Assembly: GCA_030549795.1 (NCBI GenBank) | Contig: JAUQQO010000044.1 | Coordinates: forward strand, 31,911-95,910 | Direction of reading: 5' to 3' | Length of the DNA: 64,000 nt | Source of the DNA: Pseudomonadota bacterium | Lineage (GTDB): Bacteria > Pseudomonadota > Alphaproteobacteria > Geminicoccales > Geminicoccaceae | In this document: piece after piece, positions 9,262-17,059 of the stretch | Position numbering within the stretch: the stretch's first letter is position 1 | Layout of the letters: every line of letters begins with the position of its first letter | The notes under the pieces: generated by a model | Databases searched by the model: none | Seen by the model: the letters and a program-made list of their open reading frames with translations, nothing else | Told to the model about the DNA's origin: nothing | Program-made: the position numbers and the translations under genes

Positions 9262-9848
9262 CGCGCGACCTCCCCGCGGGCGCGCATCGCCTCTTGTTCA
9301 TGCAAGATGGCGGTTTCGAGTTCCTCGACATCGTGCAGACGCAGGGGCCATTTGCCGTCGCGCAGGCAGAGGAGGCAACGGCAGATCTCGGCCAGGCCTT
9401 GGACCACGAGCAGCGCTCCTGCGATCGGGATCAGCGTTTTCATAGGATAGATCGGCACACCGGCCGGACTGTAGATGCTAACTTCCCACTGCTGCCAGGA
9501 CCGCAGCGCAAAGTTCCAGCCCGAATAGACGAGAGCAAGCGAACCCGGGAGCAAAAAAGCAAGATAGAGAAGGAGGTCAATTGCCGCCTGTACCCGCGGC
9601 GGCCAAAGGCGATAGAGAAAGTCAGCGCGCACGTGACCGTTGCGCGACAAGGTGTATGCGCCTGCCATGAGGAACAAGGCGCCGTACATCATGTAGCTCA
9701 TATCGAACGCCCACGTCGTCGGTGAGCGCAGAATATAGCGCACGAAAACTTCGTAGCCTGTGCCGAACGTCAAGATCAGAATCGTCCAGGCGAAGCTGTG
9801 GCCGATCCAAAGGTTCAGCTTGTCGATCGTGCGGATAAAACGTACCAC
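9258..9848 (-). CDS. dctQ: TRAP transporter small permease (DctQ)
   Basis: The four-helix small membrane subunit of the TRAP transporter, about 196 residues. It shows the usual N-terminal helix and then EVFVRYILRSPTTWAFDMS, the conserved RY...WA..... motif of DctQ. I chose GTG at 9848 because AAGAGAG lies seven bases upstream; a start at 9887 would add 13 residues that do not look family-like. It overlaps dctM by four bases. A hairpin separates it from the upstream dctP gene. Confidence 0.9.
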   Translation of the reverse strand: MVRFIRTIDKLNLWIGHSFAWTILILTFGTGYEVFVRYILRSPTTWAFDMSYMMYGALFLMAGAYTLSRNGHVRADFLYRLWPPRVQAAIDLLLYLAFLLPGSLALVYSGWNFALRSWQQWEVSIYSPAGVPIYPMKTLIPIAGALLVVQGLAEICRCLLCLRDGKWPLRLHDVEELETAILHEQEAMRARGEVAR

Positions 9849-9894
9849 GGACGCGCTCTCTTGGTTTGCGCAGATCGCACCGAGCACAGCACAA

Positions 9895-9920
9895 GACGGG
9901 GCGGTCGAAACCGCCCCGTC
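9895..9920 (-). terminator. Stem-loop between dctP and dctQ
   Basis: An 11-bp perfect stem (GACGGGGCGGT and its complement) with a four-base loop lies between the dctP stop and the dctQ start. On the minus strand it is followed by TTGTGCT, a weak U-tract. Such intercistronic hairpins often give the abundant binding protein more mRNA than its membrane subunits, by partial termination or 3'-end protection. Confidence 0.55.
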
Positions 9921-9947
9921 CCTGCTTTGATCCTTTATGCACCCACC

Positions 9948-11102
9948 TTAGAGGTTGAGTTTGCCGAAGTGATGTTCGTAGGCGAGCCGCTGGTCAGCAG
10001 CGTTGAAGAGTTCGTAGGCGACGACGCGCTTGACCCATGCTTTTTGGCTGTCAACGACCTTCTTAAAGAAGGGATCCTTGAGAAGGTCACCGAGCACTTC
10101 GTCCCACGCCTTAAGCTGCGCATCGAGAATGTCTTGTGGCGTGCGCGAGACCTTAACGCCGTGCTTTTCCTGCAGCTCGAAGAAATCCTTGGAGTATTGA
10201 TCGAGCGCGGTCGCAGTGTTAGCAGTGCTCGCTGCTTCCGCGGCATACTCCAAGATCGCCTTGTGTTCAGCAGGCAGGGAGTCGAACTTTGTTTTGTTGA
10301 AGATGATTTCGAAGTACTCGGTCGCCTGATGGTAGCTGCCCATCACGTAGTGCTTGGCGACGTCATGAGCGCCGAAGCGCTTGTCCGATGTCGGATTGTT
10401 GAACTCGAAGGCGTCGATCACGCCGCGTTCCATGGCCGGCAGGATCTCGCCGCCCGGCAGCTGCGCCACGGAAAGCCCCATCTTCTGGAAGAGATCGGCG
10501 GCAAGACCCACGGTGCGATACTTGAGCCCTTTAAGGTCGGCGAGGCTGCGGATGGGTTTCTTGAACCAGCCGAGCGGCTGCGTGGGCATCGGCGTGCTGA
10601 AAAAGCCGACAACGTTGAGCTTCAAAATGTCGTGGATGAGCTCATTGTAGAGCTCTTTACCACCGCCTTTGTGGATCCACGCCAGACCCTGAGTCGCATT
10701 CCAACCGAAGTAAGGGCCAGTTCCGAAGAGCGATGCTGCCTTGTGTTTGCCGTACCAGTAAACAGTCACGTGATGGCCGGCATCGAGAACACCCTCGTGC
10801 ACGGCGTCCATGATCGAGAACGGTCTGACAACGGCGCCGGCAAGCAAATATTCGATTCGGAGGCGATTGCCGGCCATCTTGTTGACGCGGTCGACGTATT
10901 CCATCGCCATGTCGTTGAAGATGTCGGTCGCCGCCCAGGCACCCTGCATCTTGAGCACCACGGTCTGGGCGCGGCTCACATTCGGCATGGCGATGGTCGC
11001 AGCGCCGCCGGCGGCGAGGGCTGTGGTCGCCTTGAGGAATCGACGCCGGGTCTTGCAGCCGTCGGCGTCGCGCTCTTGGACGACGACGCGGGTCTGGGTC
11101 AT
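9948..11102 (-). CDS. dctP: TRAP transporter substrate-binding protein (DctP family)
   Basis: A 384-residue periplasmic binding protein with a twin-arginine-type leader: TRRRFLKATTALAAGG near residues 18-33, ending near VSRAQT. The mature part has the DctP pattern, including LKGLKYRTVGLAADLFQKMG, LPGGEILPAMERGVIDAFEF and a C-terminal helical region. The form resembles the alpha-keto-acid/TakP-like subgroup in which a conserved Arg binds the carboxylate. ATG at 11102 has GGAGG close upstream. It is the first gene of the dctP-dctQ-dctM-amidase-small-protein operon and diverges from the SDR gene. Confidence 0.93.
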   Translation of the reverse strand: MTQTRVVVQERDADGCKTRRRFLKATTALAAGGAATIAMPNVSRAQTVVLKMQGAWAATDIFNDMAMEYVDRVNKMAGNRLRIEYLLAGAVVRPFSIMDAVHEGVLDAGHHVTVYWYGKHKAASLFGTGPYFGWNATQGLAWIHKGGGKELYNELIHDILKLNVVGFFSTPMPTQPLGWFKKPIRSLADLKGLKYRTVGLAADLFQKMGLSVAQLPGGEILPAMERGVIDAFEFNNPTSDKRFGAHDVAKHYVMGSYHQATEYFEIIFNKTKFDSLPAEHKAILEYAAEAASTANTATALDQYSKDFFELQEKHGVKVSRTPQDILDAQLKAWDEVLGDLLKDPFFKKVVDSQKAWVKRVVAYELFNAADQRLAYEHHFGKLNL

Positions 11103-11144
11103 CTCCACCTCCCCTCCTGGTGTTGACCTTGGCCGGGAACTTGA

Positions 11145-11966
11145 ATGAGCATGGCGCAAATGTCTACACCGAACGCGTCGAGGCCGAGATCGGGGGGCGG
11201 GAGGAGCGCGTTGCAGTTGAAGGGTAAGGTGGCACTGGTGACCGGCGCGGGCGCCGGGGTGGGGCGCGGCATCGCCCAGGCGCTCGCCGAGGCGGGGGCG
11301 GCGGTGCTCGTCACCGACGTCGATCGCGCCGCTGCCGAACGGGTGGCCGCGGAGCTCCGCGATCGAGGCGCGCGGGCAGTGGCTTTCCGCTTCGACGTGC
11401 GCGATCCCCAAGAGGCCGAGGCGGCCTGCGCAGCAGCAGTCAACGAGCTGGGCGGGCTCGACATCGCGGTTGCCAACGCCGGCTCGACCGCGCGCATGCC
11501 CTTTCTCGAAACGTCGCTCACGTTTTTCGAAGAGATCATAAAACTCAATCTCACCGGCACCTTCATTACGTGCCAGGCCGCGGCCAGGAACATGATCGCG
11601 CGCGGCGTGCCGGGCCGTATCATCACCATAAGTTCGAATTCCGGCCGCTTCGGTGGACGTGGCCGAGCCGCCTACAGCGCCTCCAAAGCCGGCATCATCG
11701 CGCTTACCCAAACCATGGCGATCGAGCTCGCGCCGTTTGGAATCCTCGTCAACTGCGTGGCACCGGGGCCGATCCGCACCGAGAAGGTGACAAGCGAGCG
11801 CCCGAGCGAAGCCTTCACCTGCCGCATGGCCTTGCCGCGCTTCGGCGAGCCGATCGAGGTCGGCCGCGCGGTGGTCTTTTTAGCCTCCGATGCCTGCAGC
11901 TTTACGACCGGGCACACGCTTGGCGTCGACGGTGGTCTTACCGTTACCGGCATTATGGAGGGGTGA
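11145..11966 (+). CDS. SDR family NAD(P)-dependent oxidoreductase
   Basis: A classical short-chain dehydrogenase/reductase. The cofactor motif TGAGAGVGRG follows LKGKVALV, the NAG motif is VANAGST, the catalytic serine is in TISSNSGRFG, and YSASK provides Tyr and Lys. An acidic residue after beta-2 (VTDVDR) favours NAD over NADP. The start is uncertain: ATG at 11145 gives a 20-residue non-conserved leader, while TTG at 11211 has GGAGGAG just upstream and places the protein start at LQLKGK, as in most relatives. Substrate is unknown. It diverges from dctP and is followed five bases later by archease. Confidence 0.88.
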   Translation: MSMAQMSTPNASRPRSGGGRSALQLKGKVALVTGAGAGVGRGIAQALAEAGAAVLVTDVDRAAAERVAAELRDRGARAVAFRFDVRDPQEAEAACAAAVNELGGLDIAVANAGSTARMPFLETSLTFFEEIIKLNLTGTFITCQAAARNMIARGVPGRIITISSNSGRFGGRGRAAYSASKAGIIALTQTMAIELAPFGILVNCVAPGPIRTEKVTSERPSEAFTCRMALPRFGEPIEVGRAVVFLASDACSFTTGHTLGVDGGLTVTGIMEG

Positions 11967-11970
11967 GCGG

Positions 11971-12390
11971 GTGAGCGGGCGCTTCGAACACTTCGTCCAC
12001 GGCGCCGACATCGGCATCCGCGGCATCGGACCCACCCTCGAGGAGGCGTTCGCGCAAACGGCGCGAGCCCTCACCGCCGTCATGGTCGATCCCGAGCAGG
12101 TCGCACCGCGCGAGCCGGTAACGATCGCGGTGAGCGCTCCGGATGAGGAGACCTTGCTCGTCGATTGGCTCAACGCTCTTTTGTTCGAGACCGCGACGCG
12201 CCACATGCTGTTCAGCCGCTTCGCGGTGCGGATCGCGGGCAATCGTCTCGAGGCCACAGCGTGGGGCGAGCCGATCGACCCGCTCCGTCACCAGCCGGCG
12301 GTAGAAGTCAAGGGCGCCACGATGACCGAGCTCGCCGTCCGCAGGCAGCCGGACGGTACGTGGCTTGCGCAGTGCGTGGTGGACGTCTGA
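11971..12390 (+). CDS. Archease
   Basis: A 139-residue archease-family protein, the cofactor that speeds guanylylation and multiple turnover of the RNA ligase RtcB. The metal-binding start is FEHFVHGADIGIRG followed by TLEEAFAQ; the conserved LVDWLNALLFE segment and the C-terminal KGATMTEL block are also present. GTG at 11971 is the start that gives a family-length protein. It is followed by rtcB 52 bases downstream, which is the expected partner and strongly supports the call. Confidence 0.92.
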   Translation: MSGRFEHFVHGADIGIRGIGPTLEEAFAQTARALTAVMVDPEQVAPREPVTIAVSAPDEETLLVDWLNALLFETATRHMLFSRFAVRIAGNRLEATAWGEPIDPLRHQPAVEVKGATMTELAVRRQPDGTWLAQCVVDV

Positions 12391-12442
12391 CGCCAGGGGG
12401 TTCGAAGCGGGTTCGGCATCGTCCTTTAAAGGGGGGACGGGA

Positions 12443-13873
12443 GTGGATACGTCGCGGCTGGTACGGGTCGATGAAGCGACGTGGCGGCTCGAGCCCGAGG
12501 GCGCCATGCGCGTTCCCGCCATCATCTACGGCACCGAGGACCTGGTGCGCGCCATGGACGACAAGGTCCTCGAGCAGATCCGCAACGTCGCGTGTCTTCC
12601 GGGCATCGTCAAAGCCGCCTACGCGCTGCCCGATGCCCATTGGGGCTATGGTTTTCCGATCGGTGGCGTAGCCGCCTTCGATGCCGAGGCGGGCGGCGTG
12701 GTCTCGGCGGGCGGCGTCGGCTTCGACATCTCCTGTGGCGTGCGCACGATCACAACCGGCCTCGAGCGCGCGGAAGTTGAACCAGTGGTCGAGAAACTCG
12801 CCGATGCGCTCTACGCTGCCGTGCCGGTGGGGCTCGGCCGCACGGGGCAGATCCGGCTGAGCGACGCCGAGCTCGATGCCATGCTCGAGGGCGGCGCGCG
12901 CTGGGCGGTGGCGATGGGATGGGGCGATCCGGCGGACCTCGAGCGGATCGAAGAGAAGGGGCGCATGGCAGGAGCCGATCCGGGCGCGGTCTCCAAAAAG
13001 GCCAAGGAGCGCCAGCGGGCCGAGATGGGCACGCTCGGCTCGGGCAACCACTATCTCGAGATCCAGGTCGTCGACCGCATCCTCGACCCTAAGGCGGCTG
13101 CCGTCTACGGTCTTGTGAAGGACCAGGTGGTGATCACCATCCACTGCGGCTCGCGCGGCCTCGGCCATCAAATCGGCACCGAGTTCTTGCGCGAGATGGC
13201 ACTCGCCGCCCCGCGTTTTGGCATCGTGTTACCCGATCGCGAACTCGCCTGCGCACCGTTGCGTTCCGAGCTCGGCCAACGCTATCTCGGAGCCATGCGG
13301 GCTGCGATCAATTGCGCGCTCGCCAATCGCGAAATCATCGACCATCTCGCGCGCGGGGTGCTGCGCCGATTGTTCCCACGTGCCAAGATGGCGCTTCTGT
13401 TCGACGTGTCGCACAATACCTGCAAGCTCGAGCGGCACCGCATCGACGGCGAGGAGAAAGAGCTCTTCGTCCACCGCAAAGGCGCCACGCGCGCCTTCGG
13501 ACCCGGTCACCCGGACGTTCCCGAACCCTTGCGCAGCGTGGGCCAGCCGGTGCTGATCGGCGGCAGCATGGGGACGGGCTCTTGGGTGCTCGCCGGTGCC
13601 GCGACGAGCGAAGACAAGAGCTTCGCTTCCGCCGTCCACGGCGCGGGGCGGGCGATGAGCCGGCACGAGGCGACCCGGCAGTATCGCGGCGACCAGATCG
13701 TCGCCGAACTTCGGGAGCGGGGCGTGATCGTACGCGCCCCCTCGATGCGCGGAGTCGCCGAGGAGGCTCCGGCCGCTTACAAGGACGTCGATGCGGTCGT
13801 GCTCGCGGCCGAGCGAGCCGGGCTCGCACGGAGAGTGGCCTACTTGCGGCCGATCGTGTGCATTAAGGGTTGA
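12443..13873 (+). CDS. rtcB: RNA-splicing ligase RtcB
   Basis: A 476-residue GTP- and Mn-dependent RNA ligase that joins 3'-phosphate or 2',3'-cyclic phosphate ends to 5'-OH ends. Family blocks are all seen: LPDAHWGYGFPIGGVAAFD, GGVGFDISCGVRTI with the metal-binding Cys, MGTLGSGNHYLEIQ, IHCGSRGLGHQIG, and AVHGAGRAMSR with the guanylylated His. The start is GTG at 12443; a weak GGGACGGGAG precedes it. It sits directly after archease and 24 bases before an HPF-cold shock gene. In bacteria its physiological targets (damaged rRNA, tRNA) vary by species. Confidence 0.95.
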   Translation: MDTSRLVRVDEATWRLEPEGAMRVPAIIYGTEDLVRAMDDKVLEQIRNVACLPGIVKAAYALPDAHWGYGFPIGGVAAFDAEAGGVVSAGGVGFDISCGVRTITTGLERAEVEPVVEKLADALYAAVPVGLGRTGQIRLSDAELDAMLEGGARWAVAMGWGDPADLERIEEKGRMAGADPGAVSKKAKERQRAEMGTLGSGNHYLEIQVVDRILDPKAAAVYGLVKDQVVITIHCGSRGLGHQIGTEFLREMALAAPRFGIVLPDRELACAPLRSELGQRYLGAMRAAINCALANREIIDHLARGVLRRLFPRAKMALLFDVSHNTCKLERHRIDGEEKELFVHRKGATRAFGPGHPDVPEPLRSVGQPVLIGGSMGTGSWVLAGAATSEDKSFASAVHGAGRAMSRHEATRQYRGDQIVAELRERGVIVRAPSMRGVAEEAPAAYKDVDAVVLAAERAGLARRVAYLRPIVCIKG

Positions 13874-13897
13874 TCGACAACGCCAGCAGGGGCGGAC

Positions 13898-14464
13898 ATG
13901 CAACAAGAGCCGGAAATCACCTTCAAAGATGTCCCGCATTCGGATGCTGTGGAAGCGCGCGTGCGCGAATATATCGCGGATCTCGAGCGGTACTGCGATC
14001 GTATTATCGCCTGCCGTGTCGTCCTCACCAAGCAAAACGCAGGTCACCACAAGGGAAACCTCTATCAGTGCCGCATCGTCATACTCGTGCCGGGTAGCGA
14101 AATCGCGGTAAATCGCGCTAATCCCAATAGCCATGCCCATGAAGACATTTATGTCGCGATCCGCGATGCCTTCGATGCCGCGCGTCGCCAACTCCAAGAC
14201 TATGTTCGCAAGATACGCGGCCAAGTGAAGGCGCACGAGCCGCCGCCTCACGGCCGCGTGAAAAGCCTGTTCCCCGACCACGGCTTCATCGTCACGCCCG
14301 ACGGCCAAGAGGTCTATTTCCATCGCAATGCGGTCGTGAACCACGGCTTCGACAAGCTCCAAGTCGGTGACGAAGTCCGCTTCGTCATGGTCGAAGGCGA
14401 GAGTGCAGCCGGACCTCAGGCGACCACGGTTCACCCGGTGGGCAAGCACCACATCGTCGGCTGA
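13898..14464 (+). CDS. HPF/RaiA-type ribosome-associated protein with C-terminal cold shock domain
   Basis: A 188-residue two-domain protein. Residues 1-105 form an S30AE (HPF/RaiA) domain: ITFKDVPHSDAVEARVREYI, then CRVVLTKQN and the His/Asp-containing stretch before VAIRDAFDAARRQL. Residues 118-188 form a CspA-like cold shock domain (HGRVKSLFPDHGFIV, EVYFHRNAV, GDEVRFV). HPF domains bind the 30S subunit in resting ribosomes and cold shock domains bind single-stranded RNA. It is a known architecture in Proteobacteria, but its place 24 bases after rtcB points to stress handling of ribosomal RNA. A perfect inverted repeat lies after the stop. Confidence 0.88.
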   Translation: MQQEPEITFKDVPHSDAVEARVREYIADLERYCDRIIACRVVLTKQNAGHHKGNLYQCRIVILVPGSEIAVNRANPNSHAHEDIYVAIRDAFDAARRQLQDYVRKIRGQVKAHEPPPHGRVKSLFPDHGFIVTPDGQEVYFHRNAVVNHGFDKLQVGDEVRFVMVEGESAAGPQATTVHPVGKHHIVG

Positions 14465-15207
14465 GACAGCCCACCGAGCAGGACAAAAGGGCCATCCCAC
14501 CGAGCGCGCTCGGTGTGCGCGCACGAGCCAGCTGCTACCGCAGAGCCAGTGGTGACAAGCGCAAACGCCGTTTAGAGCGCAAAGAAAGGAAGGAAAGCCA
14601 TCGGAGATGGGCGCCGTCTGCTCCGTGATCGCACCGCCGGCGCGCCGATCGGCTCGGCGATGGGCGCAGCGGGCCGCGCTGTGGGCTGGCGCTGATCGCA
14701 AGCGCAGGCGGTGCGCCCCTGAGCGCTGCCCACCCGATCGCGCGCCGCGCGATGCGGGCATCGCCTTAAAGCGGTGCCGCGGCTTCGGATCAGCAGCGGC
14801 CGGCTCGCGGGTACCGCCCGGCGCGCGCACCCCGCAGCGGCATCGATGCCGGCGATCGCCCAACGCGAGGAGCTCTTGCGAGCCGAAGCCGATCGCCCTG
14901 CGCAGGTGCAAAGAAGGGTGCTGGCTTTCGGTGCGATCGTGCGGTCAGAGCCGAGCGCGCATGCGAGGGGCAACGCCACAAAAGAGCCCCGGGCGGGGCG
15001 CTGAAGACGTGCGCCGGCGGTGGGTGACCCAAATGCGTGCCGAGGTTCGAGGATTGCGGCCGTGGTCGCGGCTTTCGCCCCTGCACCCTTTTTCAGCCGA
15101 ACGGTGAGCTGGAGCTCGCATAACGGAGGGGGCACGATCGCCCGCGGCGTGCGCCGGCCGCACGGACGATTCGGCCATCACAACGGGCCGGCGACCCGGT
15201 TCGCGCG
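14465..15207. other. Long intergenic stretch without recognised gene
   Basis: Some 740 bases before the SLC13 transporter. Open frames exist on both strands as expected at this GC content, but their predicted proteins are Arg/Ala-rich and match no family I know. Apart from the inverted repeat at 14498-14515 I see no RNA gene. Confidence 0.55.
14498..14515 (+). terminator. Perfect inverted repeat after the HPF gene
   Basis: CACCGAGCG-CGCTCGGTG is an 18-base perfect palindrome 34 bases after the HPF-cold shock stop. There is no U-tract behind it, so it is either a weak terminator or mRNA 3'-end stabiliser, or a chance high-GC palindrome. Confidence 0.3.
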
Positions 15208-16983
15208 ATGACCACCCCCCAGCTGCTCCTTCTCCTCCTCCTCGGCTTTTCGCTCCTGCTCTTTGCCTGGGGCCGCTGGCGCCACGATGTGGTGGCCTTG
15301 GGCGCGCTCTCGCTTGCCGTCCTCTTGGGGCTCGTTCCGGCGCGCGAAGCCTTTTCGGGCTTCGCCGATCCGGCGGTGATCACGGTTGCCTGTGTGCTCG
15401 TGCTCTCGCGCGCGATCCGCGATTCCGGCTTGCTCGATCGACTGTTGGAGCCGATCGCGGGCAAGCTCGGCACCACCACGCGCCAGGTGGTGACGTTGGG
15501 CGGCCTGACCGGCCTTCTGTCGATGTTCATGAACAATGTGGGCGCAGTGGCGCTCATCATGCCGGCGGCGATTCGGCTTGCGCGCCGTACCGGGACCTCG
15601 CCTGCCCACCTCCTCATGCCGTTAGCCGCGATGTCGCTCTTGGGCGGGCTCGCAACACTCATTGGCACGCCGCCCAATCTCGTTGTCTCGGCGCTGCGGC
15701 GCGAGCAGGTCGGTGCCGATTACGCCATGTTCGACTTCGCGCCGATCGGCCTGCCGCTTACGCTTGTGGGCTTGCTCTATCTCGCGTTGGCATGGCGGCT
15801 GTTGCCGCGCCGACGGGGCGCCCACGAGGAAGAGGAACCGCCGTTTCGGATCGAAGACTATATCGTCGAAGTCGTGGTGGTTGAAGGTTCGCCCTTTCGC
15901 GGCCGCTCGATTGGTGAGCTCGAGGCGGCGCTCGAGGGGCGGCTGCGGGTACTTGCTCTTCTGCGCCAGGACCGGCCACGCAACATCGCCACCCGCTTTC
16001 GGCGACTTTTCCCGGGCGACGTTCTCCAAGTCGAAGTCGAACCGGCCCAGTTGCGGGAGCTGTTGGCGCAGGCGGGCCTTGAGCTTGCGGGTCGGGCGGA
16101 GAGCGAGAGCGCGAAGGGTCTCACCGTCGTCGAGGCGGTGGTGACCGCCGGCTCGCCTCTGGTCGGTCGAACTGCCGCCGAATTCGCGTTGCGCGAGCGC
16201 TACGGCATGAACCTCTTGGCGATCCGCCGCGGCGGCGACCCACCGCAGGCGCGGCTCGTGCTCGTCCCGATCCAGGCGGGCGACACGCTCATGCTCGAGG
16301 GCCCCCCCGAGCGCATGATCGAGCAGCTGGTCGAGCTCGGCTGCTTGCCCATTCTCGACCGCGGGCTGCGGCTGGAACGGCCCGAAGTCGCCTGGCGCCC
16401 GGCTCTTCTGATGCTCGGCGCGGTCGCCCTCGTCACCGCTGGGCTTCTGCCCGCCGCGGTCGCCTTCACGCTCGCTGTCCTCGCGCTGCTCCTGCTCGAC
16501 GTGATGAAGCCCGATGCCGCCTATCGGGCGATCGATTGGTCGGTGATCGTGCTCTTAGGGGCCTTCATGCCGGTGGCCGATGCGCTCGCCACTACCGGCG
16601 CGGCCGATGTCTTGGCGGCGCTTTTGACCCGGCTCACCGCCCATGCCGATCCGATCTGGGCGCTCGCGCTCGTCTTGCTCGCCACCATGCTGATCACCCC
16701 GATCCTCAACAATGTCGCCACGGTGCTGCTCGTCGGCCCCATCGCCGTGGCCTATGCGCGAAGCGCGGGGGTGAGCGTCGATCCCTTTCTCATGGCAGTC
16801 GCGATCGGGGCCTCCTGCGATTTCCTCACCCCCATGGGCCATCAATCCAATACGCTCGTGCTCGGTCCCGGCGGCTATCGCTTCAGCGATTACGCGCGCT
16901 TAGGGTTTCCTCTCACTGTCATCACCTTCGTCCTCGCGCTTGTACTCTTGCCGCGCGTATGGCCGTTTCTGCCACAGAGCTAG
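15208..16983 (+). CDS. SLC13/DASS family permease with two TrkA-C (RCK_C) domains
   Basis: A 591-residue inner-membrane transporter of the ion transporter superfamily. The N-terminal half has about six spans with the family motifs SMFMNNVGAVALIMPAAI and LIGTPPNLVVSAL. Two soluble RCK_C/TrkA-C domains follow (about residues 215-300 and 305-385). The C-terminal half repeats the pattern with ITPILNNVATVLLVGPIAVA and GASCDFLTPMGHQSNTLVLG, the inverted SNT-type signature. Relatives carry sulfate, dicarboxylates or other anions; the substrate is not evident. TrkA-C domains suggest ligand gating. It stands 76 bases upstream of the MoeA-MocA fusion gene. Confidence 0.9.
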   Translation: MTTPQLLLLLLLGFSLLLFAWGRWRHDVVALGALSLAVLLGLVPAREAFSGFADPAVITVACVLVLSRAIRDSGLLDRLLEPIAGKLGTTTRQVVTLGGLTGLLSMFMNNVGAVALIMPAAIRLARRTGTSPAHLLMPLAAMSLLGGLATLIGTPPNLVVSALRREQVGADYAMFDFAPIGLPLTLVGLLYLALAWRLLPRRRGAHEEEEPPFRIEDYIVEVVVVEGSPFRGRSIGELEAALEGRLRVLALLRQDRPRNIATRFRRLFPGDVLQVEVEPAQLRELLAQAGLELAGRAESESAKGLTVVEAVVTAGSPLVGRTAAEFALRERYGMNLLAIRRGGDPPQARLVLVPIQAGDTLMLEGPPERMIEQLVELGCLPILDRGLRLERPEVAWRPALLMLGAVALVTAGLLPAAVAFTLAVLALLLLDVMKPDAAYRAIDWSVIVLLGAFMPVADALATTGAADVLAALLTRLTAHADPIWALALVLLATMLITPILNNVATVLLVGPIAVAYARSAGVSVDPFLMAVAIGASCDFLTPMGHQSNTLVLGPGGYRFSDYARLGFPLTVITFVLALVLLPRVWPFLPQS

Positions 16984-17059
16984 GACGCGCAGGCGGCGGT
17001 TCCCCCACCCGGGCAGCTCGCCTATAAGCTTCGATATGGGGGTGGTTTGAGGAGGGGGA

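Noticed and set aside
14572..15135. Minus-strand open frame of 187 codons before the SLC13 gene
   Set aside because: The predicted protein is Arg/Ala/Ser-rich, matches no known family and has a composition typical of non-coding high-GC frames.
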